Positions 52,677 to 61,001 of a DNA stretch of 64,000 bases are shown one piece after another. Made by a program: the position numbers and the translations under genes. The DNA comes from Tepidicaulis marinus (GTDB taxonomy: Bacteria; Pseudomonadota; Alphaproteobacteria; Parvibaculales; Parvibaculaceae). How positions within the stretch are numbered: the stretch's first letter is position 1; every line of letters begins with the position of its first letter. The notes beneath the pieces were generated by a model. That model saw only the letters and a list, made by a program, of their open reading frames with translations. It ran no database searches and was not told the origin of the DNA. The stretch lies in NCBI RefSeq assembly GCF_000739695.1, contig NZ_BBIO01000010.1, positions 1 to 64,000 on the forward strand. The letters run 5' to 3'.

Positions 52677-53837
52677 ATGACGAAAGCAGCCAGCGACCTT
52701 TTCCCCGATCATGACGGCGCCTCCCTGAAGGAAGTGCGCGGTGATGCGACCCATGCCACGGGCATTCTGCCTGCCCATGCCATCCGCGCGCTGATCCGCG
52801 AAAAAGAGATCTGGGCGGCCAAGGAAATCGAGGATGCGCAGGTGCAGCCGGCAAGCCTCGATCTGCGCCTCGGCCCCGTCGCCTACCGCTTGCGGGCGAG
52901 CTTCCTGCCCGGCGAGGGGAGCGCGGTGATGGACAAGGTGGAGGAATTTGCGCTCCACAAGATCGACCTTTCCGAAGGCGCGGTGCTGGAGACGGGCTGC
53001 GTCTATCTCGTTCCGCTTCTGGAGGCGCTCGCCCTTTCCGAGCGCACGGGGGCGGCCGCCAATCCGAAAAGCTCCACCGGCCGGCTCGATATTTTCACGC
53101 GCGTCATTACGGATTTCGGCACCGAGTTCGATCAGGTCGAGCCGGGCTACAAGGGCCACCTTTATCTCGAAGTCAGCCCGCGCACCTTTCCCATTCTCGT
53201 GCGCCAGGGCTCGCGGCTCTCGCAAATCCGCTTCCGCCGGGGCGAGGCGCGCCATTCGGATACCGAGCTGCGCCACTTGCATGAGCAGCACAAGCTCGTG
53301 GATGGAGGCGAGCCCAATATCGATGGCGGGCTCGGCCTGACCGTCGATCTGTCGGGCGATCGGGAAACCGGCCTTGTCGGCTACCGGGCCAAGCGTCATT
53401 CCGCGGTCATCGATGTGGACAGGCCCGGCGCTTACGAGGTGCTCGACTTCTGGGACCCGGTCTATGTGCGAGGGGCAAAGCGGATTATTCTCGATCCGGA
53501 TGAATTTTATATCCTGGCGTCCCGCGAGGCGGTGCATGTGCCCGCCACCCATGCCGCCGAAATGGTGCCTTACAATCCGCTGGTGGGTGAATTCCGCGTC
53601 CATTATGCCGGTTTCTTCGATCCCGGTTTCGGCGCGGGCGAGGCGGGCGGCACGGGCTCGCGCGCGGTGCTGGAAGTGCGCAGCCATGAAGTGCCCTTCA
53701 TCCTCGAAGACGGGCAGATCATCGGCCGGCTCGTCTATGAGCGGCTGACGGGCAAACCCACGGCGCTATACGGCACGGGCATCGGCTCGAATTATCAGCG
53801 CCAGGGTCTCAAGCTCTCCAAACATTTCAAGTCCTGA
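52677..53837 (+). CDS. dcd: 2'-Deoxycytidine 5'-triphosphate deaminase, long form
   Basis: 386 residues, the alphaproteobacterial long form: two tandem dUTPase-fold halves. The first half has QVQPASLDLRLG and FTRVITDFGTEFDQVEPGYKGHLYLEVSPRTFPILVRQGSRLSQIRF; the second ends with YGTGIGSNYQRQGLKLSKHF. It converts dCTP to dUTP. GGGGGG precedes ATG 52677; the longer frame to 52608 runs into the metZ leader region. lrgA follows after 4 bases. Confidence 0.92.
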   Translation: MTKAASDLFPDHDGASLKEVRGDATHATGILPAHAIRALIREKEIWAAKEIEDAQVQPASLDLRLGPVAYRLRASFLPGEGSAVMDKVEEFALHKIDLSEGAVLETGCVYLVPLLEALALSERTGAAANPKSSTGRLDIFTRVITDFGTEFDQVEPGYKGHLYLEVSPRTFPILVRQGSRLSQIRFRRGEARHSDTELRHLHEQHKLVDGGEPNIDGGLGLTVDLSGDRETGLVGYRAKRHSAVIDVDRPGAYEVLDFWDPVYVRGAKRIILDPDEFYILASREAVHVPATHAAEMVPYNPLVGEFRVHYAGFFDPGFGAGEAGGTGSRAVLEVRSHEVPFILEDGQIIGRLVYERLTGKPTALYGTGIGSNYQRQGLKLSKHFKS

Positions 53838-53841
53838 TCCC

Positions 53842-54222
53842 GTGGGCGGCGATCCTCTCAGCTTTCTGCCGCGCGCGCTGGCTTTTGCAGGCCTGTGCCT
53901 TTGCCTTGTGGCGGGCAGCCAGCTTGCCGCCTGGGCAGGCATCGGCGTGCCGGGCGCGGTGATGGGGCTCCTCCTGCTGCTCGGCGCGCTTTTTCTTGCG
54001 CATCACGTCCCGCAATCGTTGGAAGATGTGTCGGCTTTTCTGCTGCGCCATCTCAATCTCTTTTTCGTGCCCGCCGGTGTCGGGCTCATGGCCTATGCGG
54101 GGCTCGTGGCGCGCGATCTTTGGCCCATTCTCGCCGCGCTCTTTTTGAGCACGCTTTTGGGCCTCGCCGTCACGGCGCTGGTTTTCTCTTGGGCTCTCAA
54201 AAGGCGGGAGGAGGGGAAATGA
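53842..54222 (+). CDS. lrgA: CidA/LrgA family membrane protein
   Basis: 126 residues with four helices: AFAGLCLCLVAGSQLA, GVPGAVMGLLLLLGALFLA, HLNLFFVPAGVGLMAYAGLV and ILAALFLSTLLGLAVTALVFSWAL. LrgA/CidA proteins are holin-like small membrane proteins that act with LrgB. The start is GTG, 4 bases after the dcd stop. It overlaps lrgB by ATGA (54219-54222). Confidence 0.88.
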   Translation: MGGDPLSFLPRALAFAGLCLCLVAGSQLAAWAGIGVPGAVMGLLLLLGALFLAHHVPQSLEDVSAFLLRHLNLFFVPAGVGLMAYAGLVARDLWPILAALFLSTLLGLAVTALVFSWALKRREEGK

Positions 54223-54926
54223 GGATCGAAAACTGGCTCATGGGCTATCAGCTTTTCTTCTGGCTCGGCGTCACGCTCGCGCTTTACTGGGGCGCATTGC
54301 ATCTGCAGCGGAAGCTGGGCGGCTCGCCGCTTGCCAATCCGGTGCTGGTGGCGTCTGCGCCCATCATCGCCTTCCTGGCGCTCAGCGATACGCCTTTTGC
54401 CTCTTACGATCTTGGCGGACAGGTGCTGCTGTTCTTTTTGGGCCCGGCAACGGTGGCGCTCGCCATCCCCTTCTTCCGTAACATTCAGCGGGTGCGTCAT
54501 GTCATCGGCCCGCTCCTCGTTGCGCTCAGCGCAGGCTCGCTCACCGCTATTTTAAGCGGCGTAGGTATCGCCTTTCTGCTTGGGGCGGATAAAGCAACAG
54601 TTCTTTCCATGTCGGCCAAATCCATCACGACGCCGATAGCCATGGGCGTGTCGGAAGAAATCGGCGCGTTGCCGGTGCTGACTGCAGGCTTCGTGATCGC
54701 GGCGGGCATTATCGGCGCGGCGCTTGGCGGCCCGCTTCTGACGCTCTTGGGCGTCAGGGACGAGCGCGCGCGCGGTCTTGGCCTTGGCGTTGCCGCGCAC
54801 GGCATCGGCACGGCGCGCGCCTTTCAGGTAAGCCCGCTCATGGGGACGTTCTCGGGTGTTGCCATGACGCTGAACGGGATTTTGACCGCGCTCTTGCTGC
54901 CGCTCGTCTGGCGGCTTTTCTTTTAA
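54219..54926 (+). CDS. lrgB: LrgB family protein
   Basis: 235 residues with multiple helices and the LrgB stretch KSITTPIAMGVSEEIGALPVLTAGFVIAAGIIGA, plus GLGVAAHGIGTARAF. In other bacteria LrgAB (or its plant homologue) moves glycolate or pyruvate across membranes or affects murein hydrolysis; the role here is unknown. GGGAGGAGGGG precedes the ATG. A terminator follows. Confidence 0.9.
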   Translation: MRIENWLMGYQLFFWLGVTLALYWGALHLQRKLGGSPLANPVLVASAPIIAFLALSDTPFASYDLGGQVLLFFLGPATVALAIPFFRNIQRVRHVIGPLLVALSAGSLTAILSGVGIAFLLGADKATVLSMSAKSITTPIAMGVSEEIGALPVLTAGFVIAAGIIGAALGGPLLTLLGVRDERARGLGLGVAAHGIGTARAFQVSPLMGTFSGVAMTLNGILTALLLPLVWRLFF

Positions 54927-54944
54927 GACGGAACTCAAAAGCGA

Positions 54945-54968
54945 AAAGGCCCGCGCGGGCGGGCCTTT
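54945..54968. terminator. Terminator after lrgB
   Basis: AAAGGCCCG (54945-54953) pairs perfectly with CGGGCCTTT (54960-54968). It lies between converging lrgB and the small secreted protein gene and may serve both directions. Confidence 0.75.
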
Positions 54969-55000
54969 GCCACTCGAAGAACTTGACCGGCTAAGCGGGT

Positions 55001-55414
55001 TTAAAGATTTTCCGGGTTGCCGTCATAGATTTTGAAGTTGGTGTTGCCGACGCCCGGCTCGTTCAGCCGCCGCAGCGTGCCTTCCGAATCGGCTTCATAA
55101 TCGAAGCAGCCGTCTTCGCGGTCGGAAAGGCCGAGCTGAACGCAGAACTTACCGTCGTTCACCGACCAGCTGCCGGTATATTTCGACCAGTTGCCGGCCT
55201 GATTACAGGCGCGTTCCTTACCCTGAATTTTGCCGTCGGGCGCATAGAACTCCATGAAGTCCTTGCGGGCCGCGCCGCATTCCCGGTACTGGCCTTCGAT
55301 CGTGTTGCCGACAACGATATTGGCAACCTCGTGGCCGGGCAGATAGACCTCGGCAAAAGCCGGGGCAGCAAAGATCATGCTGGCGCCGAGCGCCATCGCG
55401 TAAATGCTCTTCAT
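55001..55414 (-). CDS. Secreted small protein, unknown function
   Basis: 137 residues: a signal peptide (IYAMALGASMIFAAPAFA), then about 115 residues with five Cys (YRECGAARK, ERACNQAGNW, GKFCVQLGLS, DGCFDYEADS) suited for disulfides, ending in NTNFKIYDGNPENL. ATG 55414 with GGAGG upstream is the start. I do not recognise a named family. An FNR-type box about 97 bases upstream suggests low-oxygen control. Confidence 0.75.
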   Translation of the reverse strand: MKSIYAMALGASMIFAAPAFAEVYLPGHEVANIVVGNTIEGQYRECGAARKDFMEFYAPDGKIQGKERACNQAGNWSKYTGSWSVNDGKFCVQLGLSDREDGCFDYEADSEGTLRRLNEPGVGNTNFKIYDGNPENL

Positions 55415-55510
55415 TACATCCTCCATACGGGTTGATGGCAAACTGAGGCCAAAGCGCCAGCGCCATTGATACGTGCACAGAGAACCTAGAAGGAAGGAGG
55501 GCGGGTGTAT

Positions 55511-55524
55511 TTGATACGGATCAA
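55511..55524 (-). promoter_or_regulatory. FNR/FixK-type box
   Basis: TTGAT-ACGG-ATCAA matches the FNR consensus TTGAT-N4-ATCAA exactly. A TAGGTT element at 55483-55488 (minus strand) sits at the distance expected for a class II FNR promoter (box centred near -41.5). It serves the small secreted protein gene. Confidence 0.6.
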
Positions 55525-55541
55525 GATGTATCAACTATTTG

Positions 55542-56495
55542 TTAACCAGAGCAGGAGCCGCCGCCTAAAACGCAAAAACGGGCGCAATGCGGGTGGTTGA
55601 GCGGCACGCTCGAGGACGCCTCCTTAAGCGTGGTGCCAAGCTCGAAACGCGCATCATAGGGAAGCAGCGTGCAGGCAAGCACCGCCGGCTTCTCCGCCCC
55701 CTTGCGTTTGACCACCATGCGCGAGGAGGCGCACATCATGTCGGCAGGGTCGACATTGAGAATGCCCCAGCAGGCGGTGGTGATTTCCGGAACATCTGCT
55801 TCTTCATCCATTTCCGGAAAGAGCACGAGACCGGCCGGATCCTGCGCGTCGATGGCGATATTCTCGCGGGCAAAGAGCGCGGCGAACCCGTCCCGCACGT
55901 CTTTTTCCTCTTCATGCCAGAGCGTGCGGCCCGCCACATTGATGGTGAAGCCGTTATCCGAGAGCCAGGACAGCCCCTCGATGCCCTTGGCAAAGGCGCC
56001 GGGGCCGCGTTCCTCGTCGTGCAGCTTTTCCGAATAATGATCGAGGCTGACGCGCATCGTCAGCTTCTCGCCATAGGCGTTTTGGATGGCGAGCAGTTTT
56101 TCGCGGATCTTCGGGCGCATCATGGGCTGCATGGCATTGGTCAGCACCAGCACCTCGAAGCCGCGGGCAAGCGCCGTTTCCAGCATGGACGGCATATCCG
56201 GGTTCATGAAAGGCTCGCCGCCGGTAAAGCCGATTTCCCGCGTGCCGAGCCCGTCCCGCGCGATCTCATCGAGATAAGCGCACATCTCTTCATGGGTGAG
56301 ATAGACGAGCCGGTCATTGCTGGGGCTCGATTCAATGTAGCAATGTTCGCAAGCGACATTGCAAAGCGTGCCCGTGTTGAACCAGAGCGTATCGAGCTTG
56401 CGCAAGGCAACCTGCGCCCGCCGCTCTCCCTTGGCGGTGACGCCGGGATGCGCGAATTTTTTATCGCTGGCAGGCGGGGCGGACATCATGTTCAT
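55542..56495 (-). CDS. Radical SAM protein
   Basis: 317 residues. The 4Fe-4S motif CNVACEHC (Cys45, Cys49, Cys52) is the CxxxCxxC radical SAM signature, followed by TGGEPFMNPDMPSML (SAM binding). The C-terminus has Cys residues in MMCASSRM, LACTLLP and HCARFCVLGGGSCSG, resembling a SPASM-type auxiliary cluster region. The substrate is unknown. It is divergent from the DUF2804 gene. Confidence 0.88.
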   Translation of the reverse strand: MNMMSAPPASDKKFAHPGVTAKGERRAQVALRKLDTLWFNTGTLCNVACEHCYIESSPSNDRLVYLTHEEMCAYLDEIARDGLGTREIGFTGGEPFMNPDMPSMLETALARGFEVLVLTNAMQPMMRPKIREKLLAIQNAYGEKLTMRVSLDHYSEKLHDEERGPGAFAKGIEGLSWLSDNGFTINVAGRTLWHEEEKDVRDGFAALFARENIAIDAQDPAGLVLFPEMDEEADVPEITTACWGILNVDPADMMCASSRMVVKRKGAEKPAVLACTLLPYDARFELGTTLKEASSSVPLNHPHCARFCVLGGGSCSG

Positions 56496-56604
56496 GAAGC
56501 GACCTATAACATTCGAAAGCAGCTCTTTGCTTCACATCTTTGCGACCCTGGCTATGCTGGCGCAAGAAAAACAAGATGACTAACTTTTAGGCAGAGGGGA
56601 TGGG

Positions 56605-57624
56605 ATGCAGCATGAAATGGGGGAAGGCCCGCTTCTGGATGCGGGCGGCGGGCTCAGCGAGGCAGGTTTCGCGCGGCGCGAGGTGAAGCGTTATGCGCGG
56701 GCCGCCATCAAGGCGCCCTGGCACCGCATCAAGGAATGGGACTATTACTGCATCACCACGGACACGCACGCCCTGGCGCTGACGCTGGCGGATAATGCCT
56801 ATATGGGGCTTTTATCCGCCTCCTGGCTCGATTTCGAAAAAAAGCGGGACTGGACCCATTCGCTCACCCCCTTCCTGACGCGGGGCCGGCTCGCCCTGCC
56901 CGAAAGCGCGGACCGGGGCGATGTGGCGGCAAGCTTCAAGGGCTTTTCCCTTGCCTTTTCCCATGAGCGGGAGGGCCGCCGGCTTCGCGCCGACTTTCCG
57001 CAGTTCGCCGGGGGCAAGGGCCTCAAAGGCGAGGTGCTGCTGCGCGATGTGCCCGAAGAGCGCATGGTGATCGCAACGCCTTTCCCGGAAAACAAGAAAG
57101 CCTTCTATTACAACCAGAAAATCAATTGCATGGCCGCCGAAGGCGAGATCGTGGTGGGCGGCGAGCGCCACAGTTTCGATCCCTCCCGCCATTTCGGCCT
57201 GCTCGATTGGGGGCGCGGGGTCTGGACCTATGACAATACCTGGTATTGGGGCTCGGCCTCGGGCCTCGTTTCGGGGGCGCCTTTCGGGTTCAATATCGGC
57301 TACGGTTTCGGCGATACATCGGCGGCAAGCGAGAACATGCTGTTCTGGAAGGGCCGCGCCCATAAGCTCTCCCGCGTCGATTGGCACATGCCCAAAGGCA
57401 CTTATGACGGTGCGTCCTGGCGTTTTTCCAGCGATGATGGGCGCTTTGAAATGGAATTCGAGCCGCTGATGGACCGCGCGGCCCATGTGGACCTGAAAAT
57501 CCTGCGCTCCGTGCAGCATCAGGTGTTCGGGCGTTTCACCGGCAAGGCGGTGCTGGACGGGGGCGAAGTGCTGGAGGTCAAAGGCCTGACGGGCTTTGCC
57601 GAAGAAGTGCAGAACCGGTGGTAA
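56605..57624 (+). CDS. DUF2804 domain protein
   Basis: 339 residues matching DUF2804: IKEWDYYCITTDTHALALTLADN, FAHxREGRRL-like region (FSHEREGRRLRADFP), FGLLDWGRGVWTYDNTWYWGSASG and the FNIGYGFGDTSAASENMLF stretch. The family is about 330-350 residues long and of unknown function; its wording suggests a calycin-like lipid-binding fold. It starts 110 bases from the divergent radical SAM gene. A weak GAGGGGATGG site precedes the ATG. Confidence 0.85.
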   Translation: MQHEMGEGPLLDAGGGLSEAGFARREVKRYARAAIKAPWHRIKEWDYYCITTDTHALALTLADNAYMGLLSASWLDFEKKRDWTHSLTPFLTRGRLALPESADRGDVAASFKGFSLAFSHEREGRRLRADFPQFAGGKGLKGEVLLRDVPEERMVIATPFPENKKAFYYNQKINCMAAEGEIVVGGERHSFDPSRHFGLLDWGRGVWTYDNTWYWGSASGLVSGAPFGFNIGYGFGDTSAASENMLFWKGRAHKLSRVDWHMPKGTYDGASWRFSSDDGRFEMEFEPLMDRAAHVDLKILRSVQHQVFGRFTGKAVLDGGEVLEVKGLTGFAEEVQNRW

Positions 57625-57670
57625 TTTGCTTGAGCCGCAGGGGCTTTGGGCTGTAAAAGAGGCCCATCTT

Positions 57671-57744
57671 GCGGGTGTAGCTCAATGGTAGAGCAGAAGC
57701 TTCCCAAGCTTAAGACGAGGGTTCGATTCCCTTCACCCGCTCCA
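57671..57744 (+). tRNA. tRNA-Gly (anticodon CCC)
   Basis: A 74-base cloverleaf: acceptor GCGGGTG with CACCCGC, D-arm GCTC-AATGGTA-GAGC, anticodon loop TTCCCAA (anticodon CCC), T-arm GAGGG-TTCGATT-CCCTT, and encoded CCA at the end. The anticodon stem has one G/A mismatch at its outer pair. Confidence 0.95.
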
Positions 57745-57776
57745 CTTATCCCGCATTTCTTTTCCGTATTCTTCTC

Positions 57777-59840
57777 TTACGGCTTTTCCTTCGGGCGCAG
57801 CCGCGAGAGGCCGTGTTCGGTCTTTTCCCAATAATCGGGCTGGCGGGCGAGCTGCCAGAGCGCGCGGTAGGCGGCGGCTGAAATCATTAGCCAGTAAAGT
57901 GGACTGAGGGCGACGTGGCACGCGAGGGCAAGCCCGAAGCGCTGGCGCGCGGCAATGGCGCTTGCCGCCAGTGTGACGCCATATCCCATGGCGAAGACGG
58001 AAAGATTGAAAGGCGCGAAAGGGTCCGCCGCCAACATGCTGCCCGTGCCCGAGAGCAACCAGTGCAGCGCCATCAAATAGATGAAAGGGTGCAGCAGCGC
58101 GGCCAGAACGAAGCCGCCCAGCACGACATAAGAAAAGACAAAGGCGGCAGGGCGCAGCTGCCGCGCGGTGCGCCAGGGCGCGCGCAGGCGCACGAGCAAG
58201 GTCTGCATCCAGCCTTTCAGCCAGCGGGTACGCTGGCGCATCCAGGCGGCCGGCGTCAGCGTCGCTTCTTCCTGGGTGAGCGAGGGAATGACGGCGGTGC
58301 GGAAGCCAAGCTCGTGAAGGCGAAGCCCAAGATCGGCATCTTCCGTGACATTGAACGGGTCCCAGGCCCCGGCCCGGCGCAGCAGCGCGGTGCGGAAATG
58401 CGTCGAGGTGCCGCCCAAGGGAAAGGGCAGGCCGAAGCGGGCAAGGGCGGGCAGAAGCAGCTCGAAGAGCGCGGCATATTCGATCGCCGATTGGCGCGTC
58501 AGCCAGTTTTCGCGCGCGTTGTAAAACATCAGCTGGCCTTGCACGCATGCCATGCGCGGCCCCCCTTCATCGAAGGCGGCAAGGGCCATGCGCAATTGGC
58601 GCGGGTCGGGCACGTCTTCTGCATCATAAACGACGAGGAATTCTCCGCGCGCAAAGGCCAGCGCATAGTTGCAGGCCTTGGGCTTCGTCAGCGGTTTGGA
58701 TTTCGGCACGATGATGAATTCGACATGGGAGGGCAGGCGCGCGGCCTTTGCCGCCTCCAGCGTTTCGCTGTCGCCTTCTTCGAGCACGAATTTGATGTCG
58801 AGCTTGTCCGGCGGATAGTCGAGCGCACGCAAGGCCTTTGCGAGGCCGGGAATGATGGCGGCCTCGCGGAAAAGCGGCACGAGAATGGTGTAAACCGGCA
58901 GCGCGTCCTCGCGCCGCCGCTCGCGCGGGGCTTTCAACGGAATGACGCCGTAAAGAAGCGAGAAGGCGCGCAGCGCGGCAAGCGCCAGGAAGGTGCTGCC
59001 CGCGATGAGGTTGATGAGGCCGAGCATGGCCGGCCCGAAAAAGAAAAGCGCGGCAAGACAGAAAGCGGCAAGGCAGAACGTGCTGCCTTTGAGGGCGGGT
59101 GTGACGAGCTTGCGGGCGGAAAGATGCGCGGCTTCCTTGGCAAGCGCGAAACGGGCGCGGTGCGTGAGGTGATGGCGGAAGCGTTTTTGCAGGCTCCAGA
59201 GAATGTCGAGCGGCGAGGTGAGAAAGACAAGGGCCGGGCGCTGCGCTTCCTCAAGCGCGCGCCGCGCGGCGGCCGGGTCGCTTGCAACGAAAATCTCCTG
59301 GCCATTGAGAACGCGCCAGGGCAGGCAGCGATGGGTGAGATAAAAATCAAGCTCATCTGCTTTCAAGAGCGCAGGCTCGGGCGGTTCTTCCAGAAGATTG
59401 ACGAAAGGCAGGCCGAGCTGACGGCCGAGCGCGCGGTAAAGGTCGAGCGCGCGGATCGCGCCGCTTGCGATCAGCGTTTCTCCGAGCCGGGCATGGCTTT
59501 TCTTTTGCGCCTGAAGCGCGGCGGCAAGCGCGCTCTCGCTGATATGTCCGGCTTTGACGAGATATTGGCCGAAAAGGGGCTGTGTGCGGCTTGCAAAGGG
59601 ACGGGCCGTCTCGGCCAGGCCGTGCGCGGTTTTCTCCTTGGCGGGGGAGGCCGCGGTGCCGGGCGGTATGGGATAGGTGCCGCCGGACCTGCGCTCCGGG
59701 CTATGGGGCTGGCGCCGCTCGCCCGGCTGGTATGCGTCACGCGGCGCGCAGGTGCTAGTTCCGCGCCCGTCATGCCCCCTTGGGGTCTCTTTGGGCGCCT
59801 CTTTGGGTGCCCCTTTGGGCGCTCCCCCCTTCGCCTCCAA
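57777..59840 (-). CDS. GT2 glycosyltransferase with N-terminal MshEN-like domain
   Basis: 687 residues. Residues 1-85 are Pro/Ala/Lys-rich with short repeats. At 89-112 and 118-141 are two 24-residue motifs with a 5-residue spacer, LFGQYLVKAGHI...ALQAQ then RLGETLIASGAI...ALGRQ, the MshEN pattern that binds c-di-GMP in MshE. The glycosyltransferase domain has TILVPLFREAAII, DAED, TEDADLGLRL and QRTRW (QxxRW), with membrane helices before and after. The TTG start at 59840 has AGGAGG 8 bases upstream. It predicts a c-di-GMP-controlled exopolysaccharide synthase; E. coli NfrB is a known GT2-MshEN example with a different order. Confidence 0.88.
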   Translation of the reverse strand: MEAKGGAPKGAPKEAPKETPRGHDGRGTSTCAPRDAYQPGERRQPHSPERRSGGTYPIPPGTAASPAKEKTAHGLAETARPFASRTQPLFGQYLVKAGHISESALAAALQAQKKSHARLGETLIASGAIRALDLYRALGRQLGLPFVNLLEEPPEPALLKADELDFYLTHRCLPWRVLNGQEIFVASDPAAARRALEEAQRPALVFLTSPLDILWSLQKRFRHHLTHRARFALAKEAAHLSARKLVTPALKGSTFCLAAFCLAALFFFGPAMLGLINLIAGSTFLALAALRAFSLLYGVIPLKAPRERRREDALPVYTILVPLFREAAIIPGLAKALRALDYPPDKLDIKFVLEEGDSETLEAAKAARLPSHVEFIIVPKSKPLTKPKACNYALAFARGEFLVVYDAEDVPDPRQLRMALAAFDEGGPRMACVQGQLMFYNARENWLTRQSAIEYAALFELLLPALARFGLPFPLGGTSTHFRTALLRRAGAWDPFNVTEDADLGLRLHELGFRTAVIPSLTQEEATLTPAAWMRQRTRWLKGWMQTLLVRLRAPWRTARQLRPAAFVFSYVVLGGFVLAALLHPFIYLMALHWLLSGTGSMLAADPFAPFNLSVFAMGYGVTLAASAIAARQRFGLALACHVALSPLYWLMISAAAYRALWQLARQPDYWEKTEHGLSRLRPKEKP
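59770..59832 (-). repeat. Short coding repeats at the start of the glycosyltransferase gene
   Basis: A 12-base unit (GGCGCTCCCAAA-like on the minus strand) is repeated about four times and codes for GAPKGAPKEAPKETP. It lengthens the disordered N-terminus and may vary in copy number. Confidence 0.6.
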
Positions 59841-60046
59841 TCGCCGCCCTCCTCATAGAGAACTTTCCGTTCTTTTGTAAAATGATGGTTGTGGTTAATT
59901 GAAGGCGCGGCAATACAAGAGTTAGGACGGAAGACGGGCGCGCGCAGCTTGCGGTTGAAGCGGCGCGGCGGCGGCGGATTTTCAGAAGGAACGCGCGGTC
60001 ACGCGGAAGGCTGGACGCTGAGCGCGCGGCGCGGCATTCTCCCGCA

Positions 60047-60994
60047 ATGCGTGTTCTCTTGACCATCAACATCCTCGCCCTTCTGGTGGTGGCCGCCGCT
60101 GCCGCCATTGTGAGCGAAGGCAAACCGCTTAAAGACATCACGGGCTGGAGCCTTGTGCGCGCCGAGAGGCTGGCAGAGCTGGAAGCGCTGGAGGCTGCGC
60201 ATCTGGCCGGGCAAGGCAGTGAGAAAGACGCCGCTCTTCCCGCGCCCCGCCCGCATGACGCGGGGAGCGGGGGCGCCGGGACTGCGCTGGCGAAAAAACT
60301 CACCATTGCAACGGAAGGCGCTTTTCCGCCTTTCAATTTCACCGGCGAGGACGGCGCGCCGAAGGGCATGGAAATCGAGCTTGTCCGGGCGCTTTGCGGC
60401 CAGCTAGCCCTCGACTGCACGTTTGTTACCGCGCCCTGGGGCGAACTGCTGCCCGGCTTGCGGGCGGGCAAATACGATCTCATTGCCGCTTCGCTGCGCA
60501 TCCCCCATGAGGCGGAAAAGGGGGTGATTTACTCCGCACCTTATTACGCAACGCCGGGCCGTTTTGCCGCGCGCCGCAGCGCCTTGCCCGAGGCCGAACG
60601 GGAAGCAGGCACCCTGCCGCCCTTGCGGGATAAAAAAGTGCTGGTGGAAGAAGGCTCGCTCCATGAAGCCTTTCTCAAGGCCCGCTTCCCGCTTGCCAGA
60701 GCTGAGGGTGTGCCGAGCTTTGCTCAAGCCTGGGCGGGCCTGACGCGCGGGGAGGCCGATTATATTTTTGCCGATGCGCGCGCGCTTGAAGGACAGCTTT
60801 CAAAGGCTGCCTGCTGTGAGCCCATGGGCCCCCTTTACAGCAACAAGGATTATTTCGGTGCCGGCATCGGCTTTGCGATGCCCGCCCGCCACCGCGCTCT
60901 TGCCGTCAAGATCGATGAGCACTTGCAAAAGATGCGCGCGAGCGGCGCGCTCGAAGCGCTCGCCCGCGCCCATAATGCGCCGGTCTTTTTCTAA
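60047..60994 (+). CDS. Orphan amino-acid-type solute-binding protein
   Basis: 315 residues: an N-terminal helix (LLTINILALLVVAAAAAIV), a charged Ala-rich linker of about 65 residues, and a class 3 solute-binding domain with LTIATEGAFPPFNF, GMEIELVRALCGQL, GKYDLIAASLRIPHEAEKGVIYSAPYY. The long linker suggests membrane tethering rather than release. No ABC permease or ATPase lies nearby. An amino-acid or opine ligand is likely, as in lysine/arginine/ornithine binding proteins. Divergent from the glycosyltransferase. Confidence 0.85.
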   Translation: MRVLLTINILALLVVAAAAAIVSEGKPLKDITGWSLVRAERLAELEALEAAHLAGQGSEKDAALPAPRPHDAGSGGAGTALAKKLTIATEGAFPPFNFTGEDGAPKGMEIELVRALCGQLALDCTFVTAPWGELLPGLRAGKYDLIAASLRIPHEAEKGVIYSAPYYATPGRFAARRSALPEAEREAGTLPPLRDKKVLVEEGSLHEAFLKARFPLARAEGVPSFAQAWAGLTRGEADYIFADARALEGQLSKAACCEPMGPLYSNKDYFGAGIGFAMPARHRALAVKIDEHLQKMRASGALEALARAHNAPVFF

Positions 60995-61001
60995 ATCGGG
61001 A

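Noticed and set aside
57671-57744. tRNA-Gly as an integration site for a mobile element
   Set aside because: No integrase, no direct repeat of the tRNA 3' end, and no shift in gene style on either side.
57646-57834. A short ORF across the tRNA-Gly gene
   Set aside because: It reads through the tRNA (giving a VRFPSPAP-like tail that is a familiar tRNA artefact).
57915-59858. A 647-codon open frame on the plus strand opposite the glycosyltransferase
   Set aside because: It lies wholly antisense to a gene with clear catalytic motifs, has Arg/Gly-rich low-complexity content and no family likeness; GC-rich genomes give such shadows.
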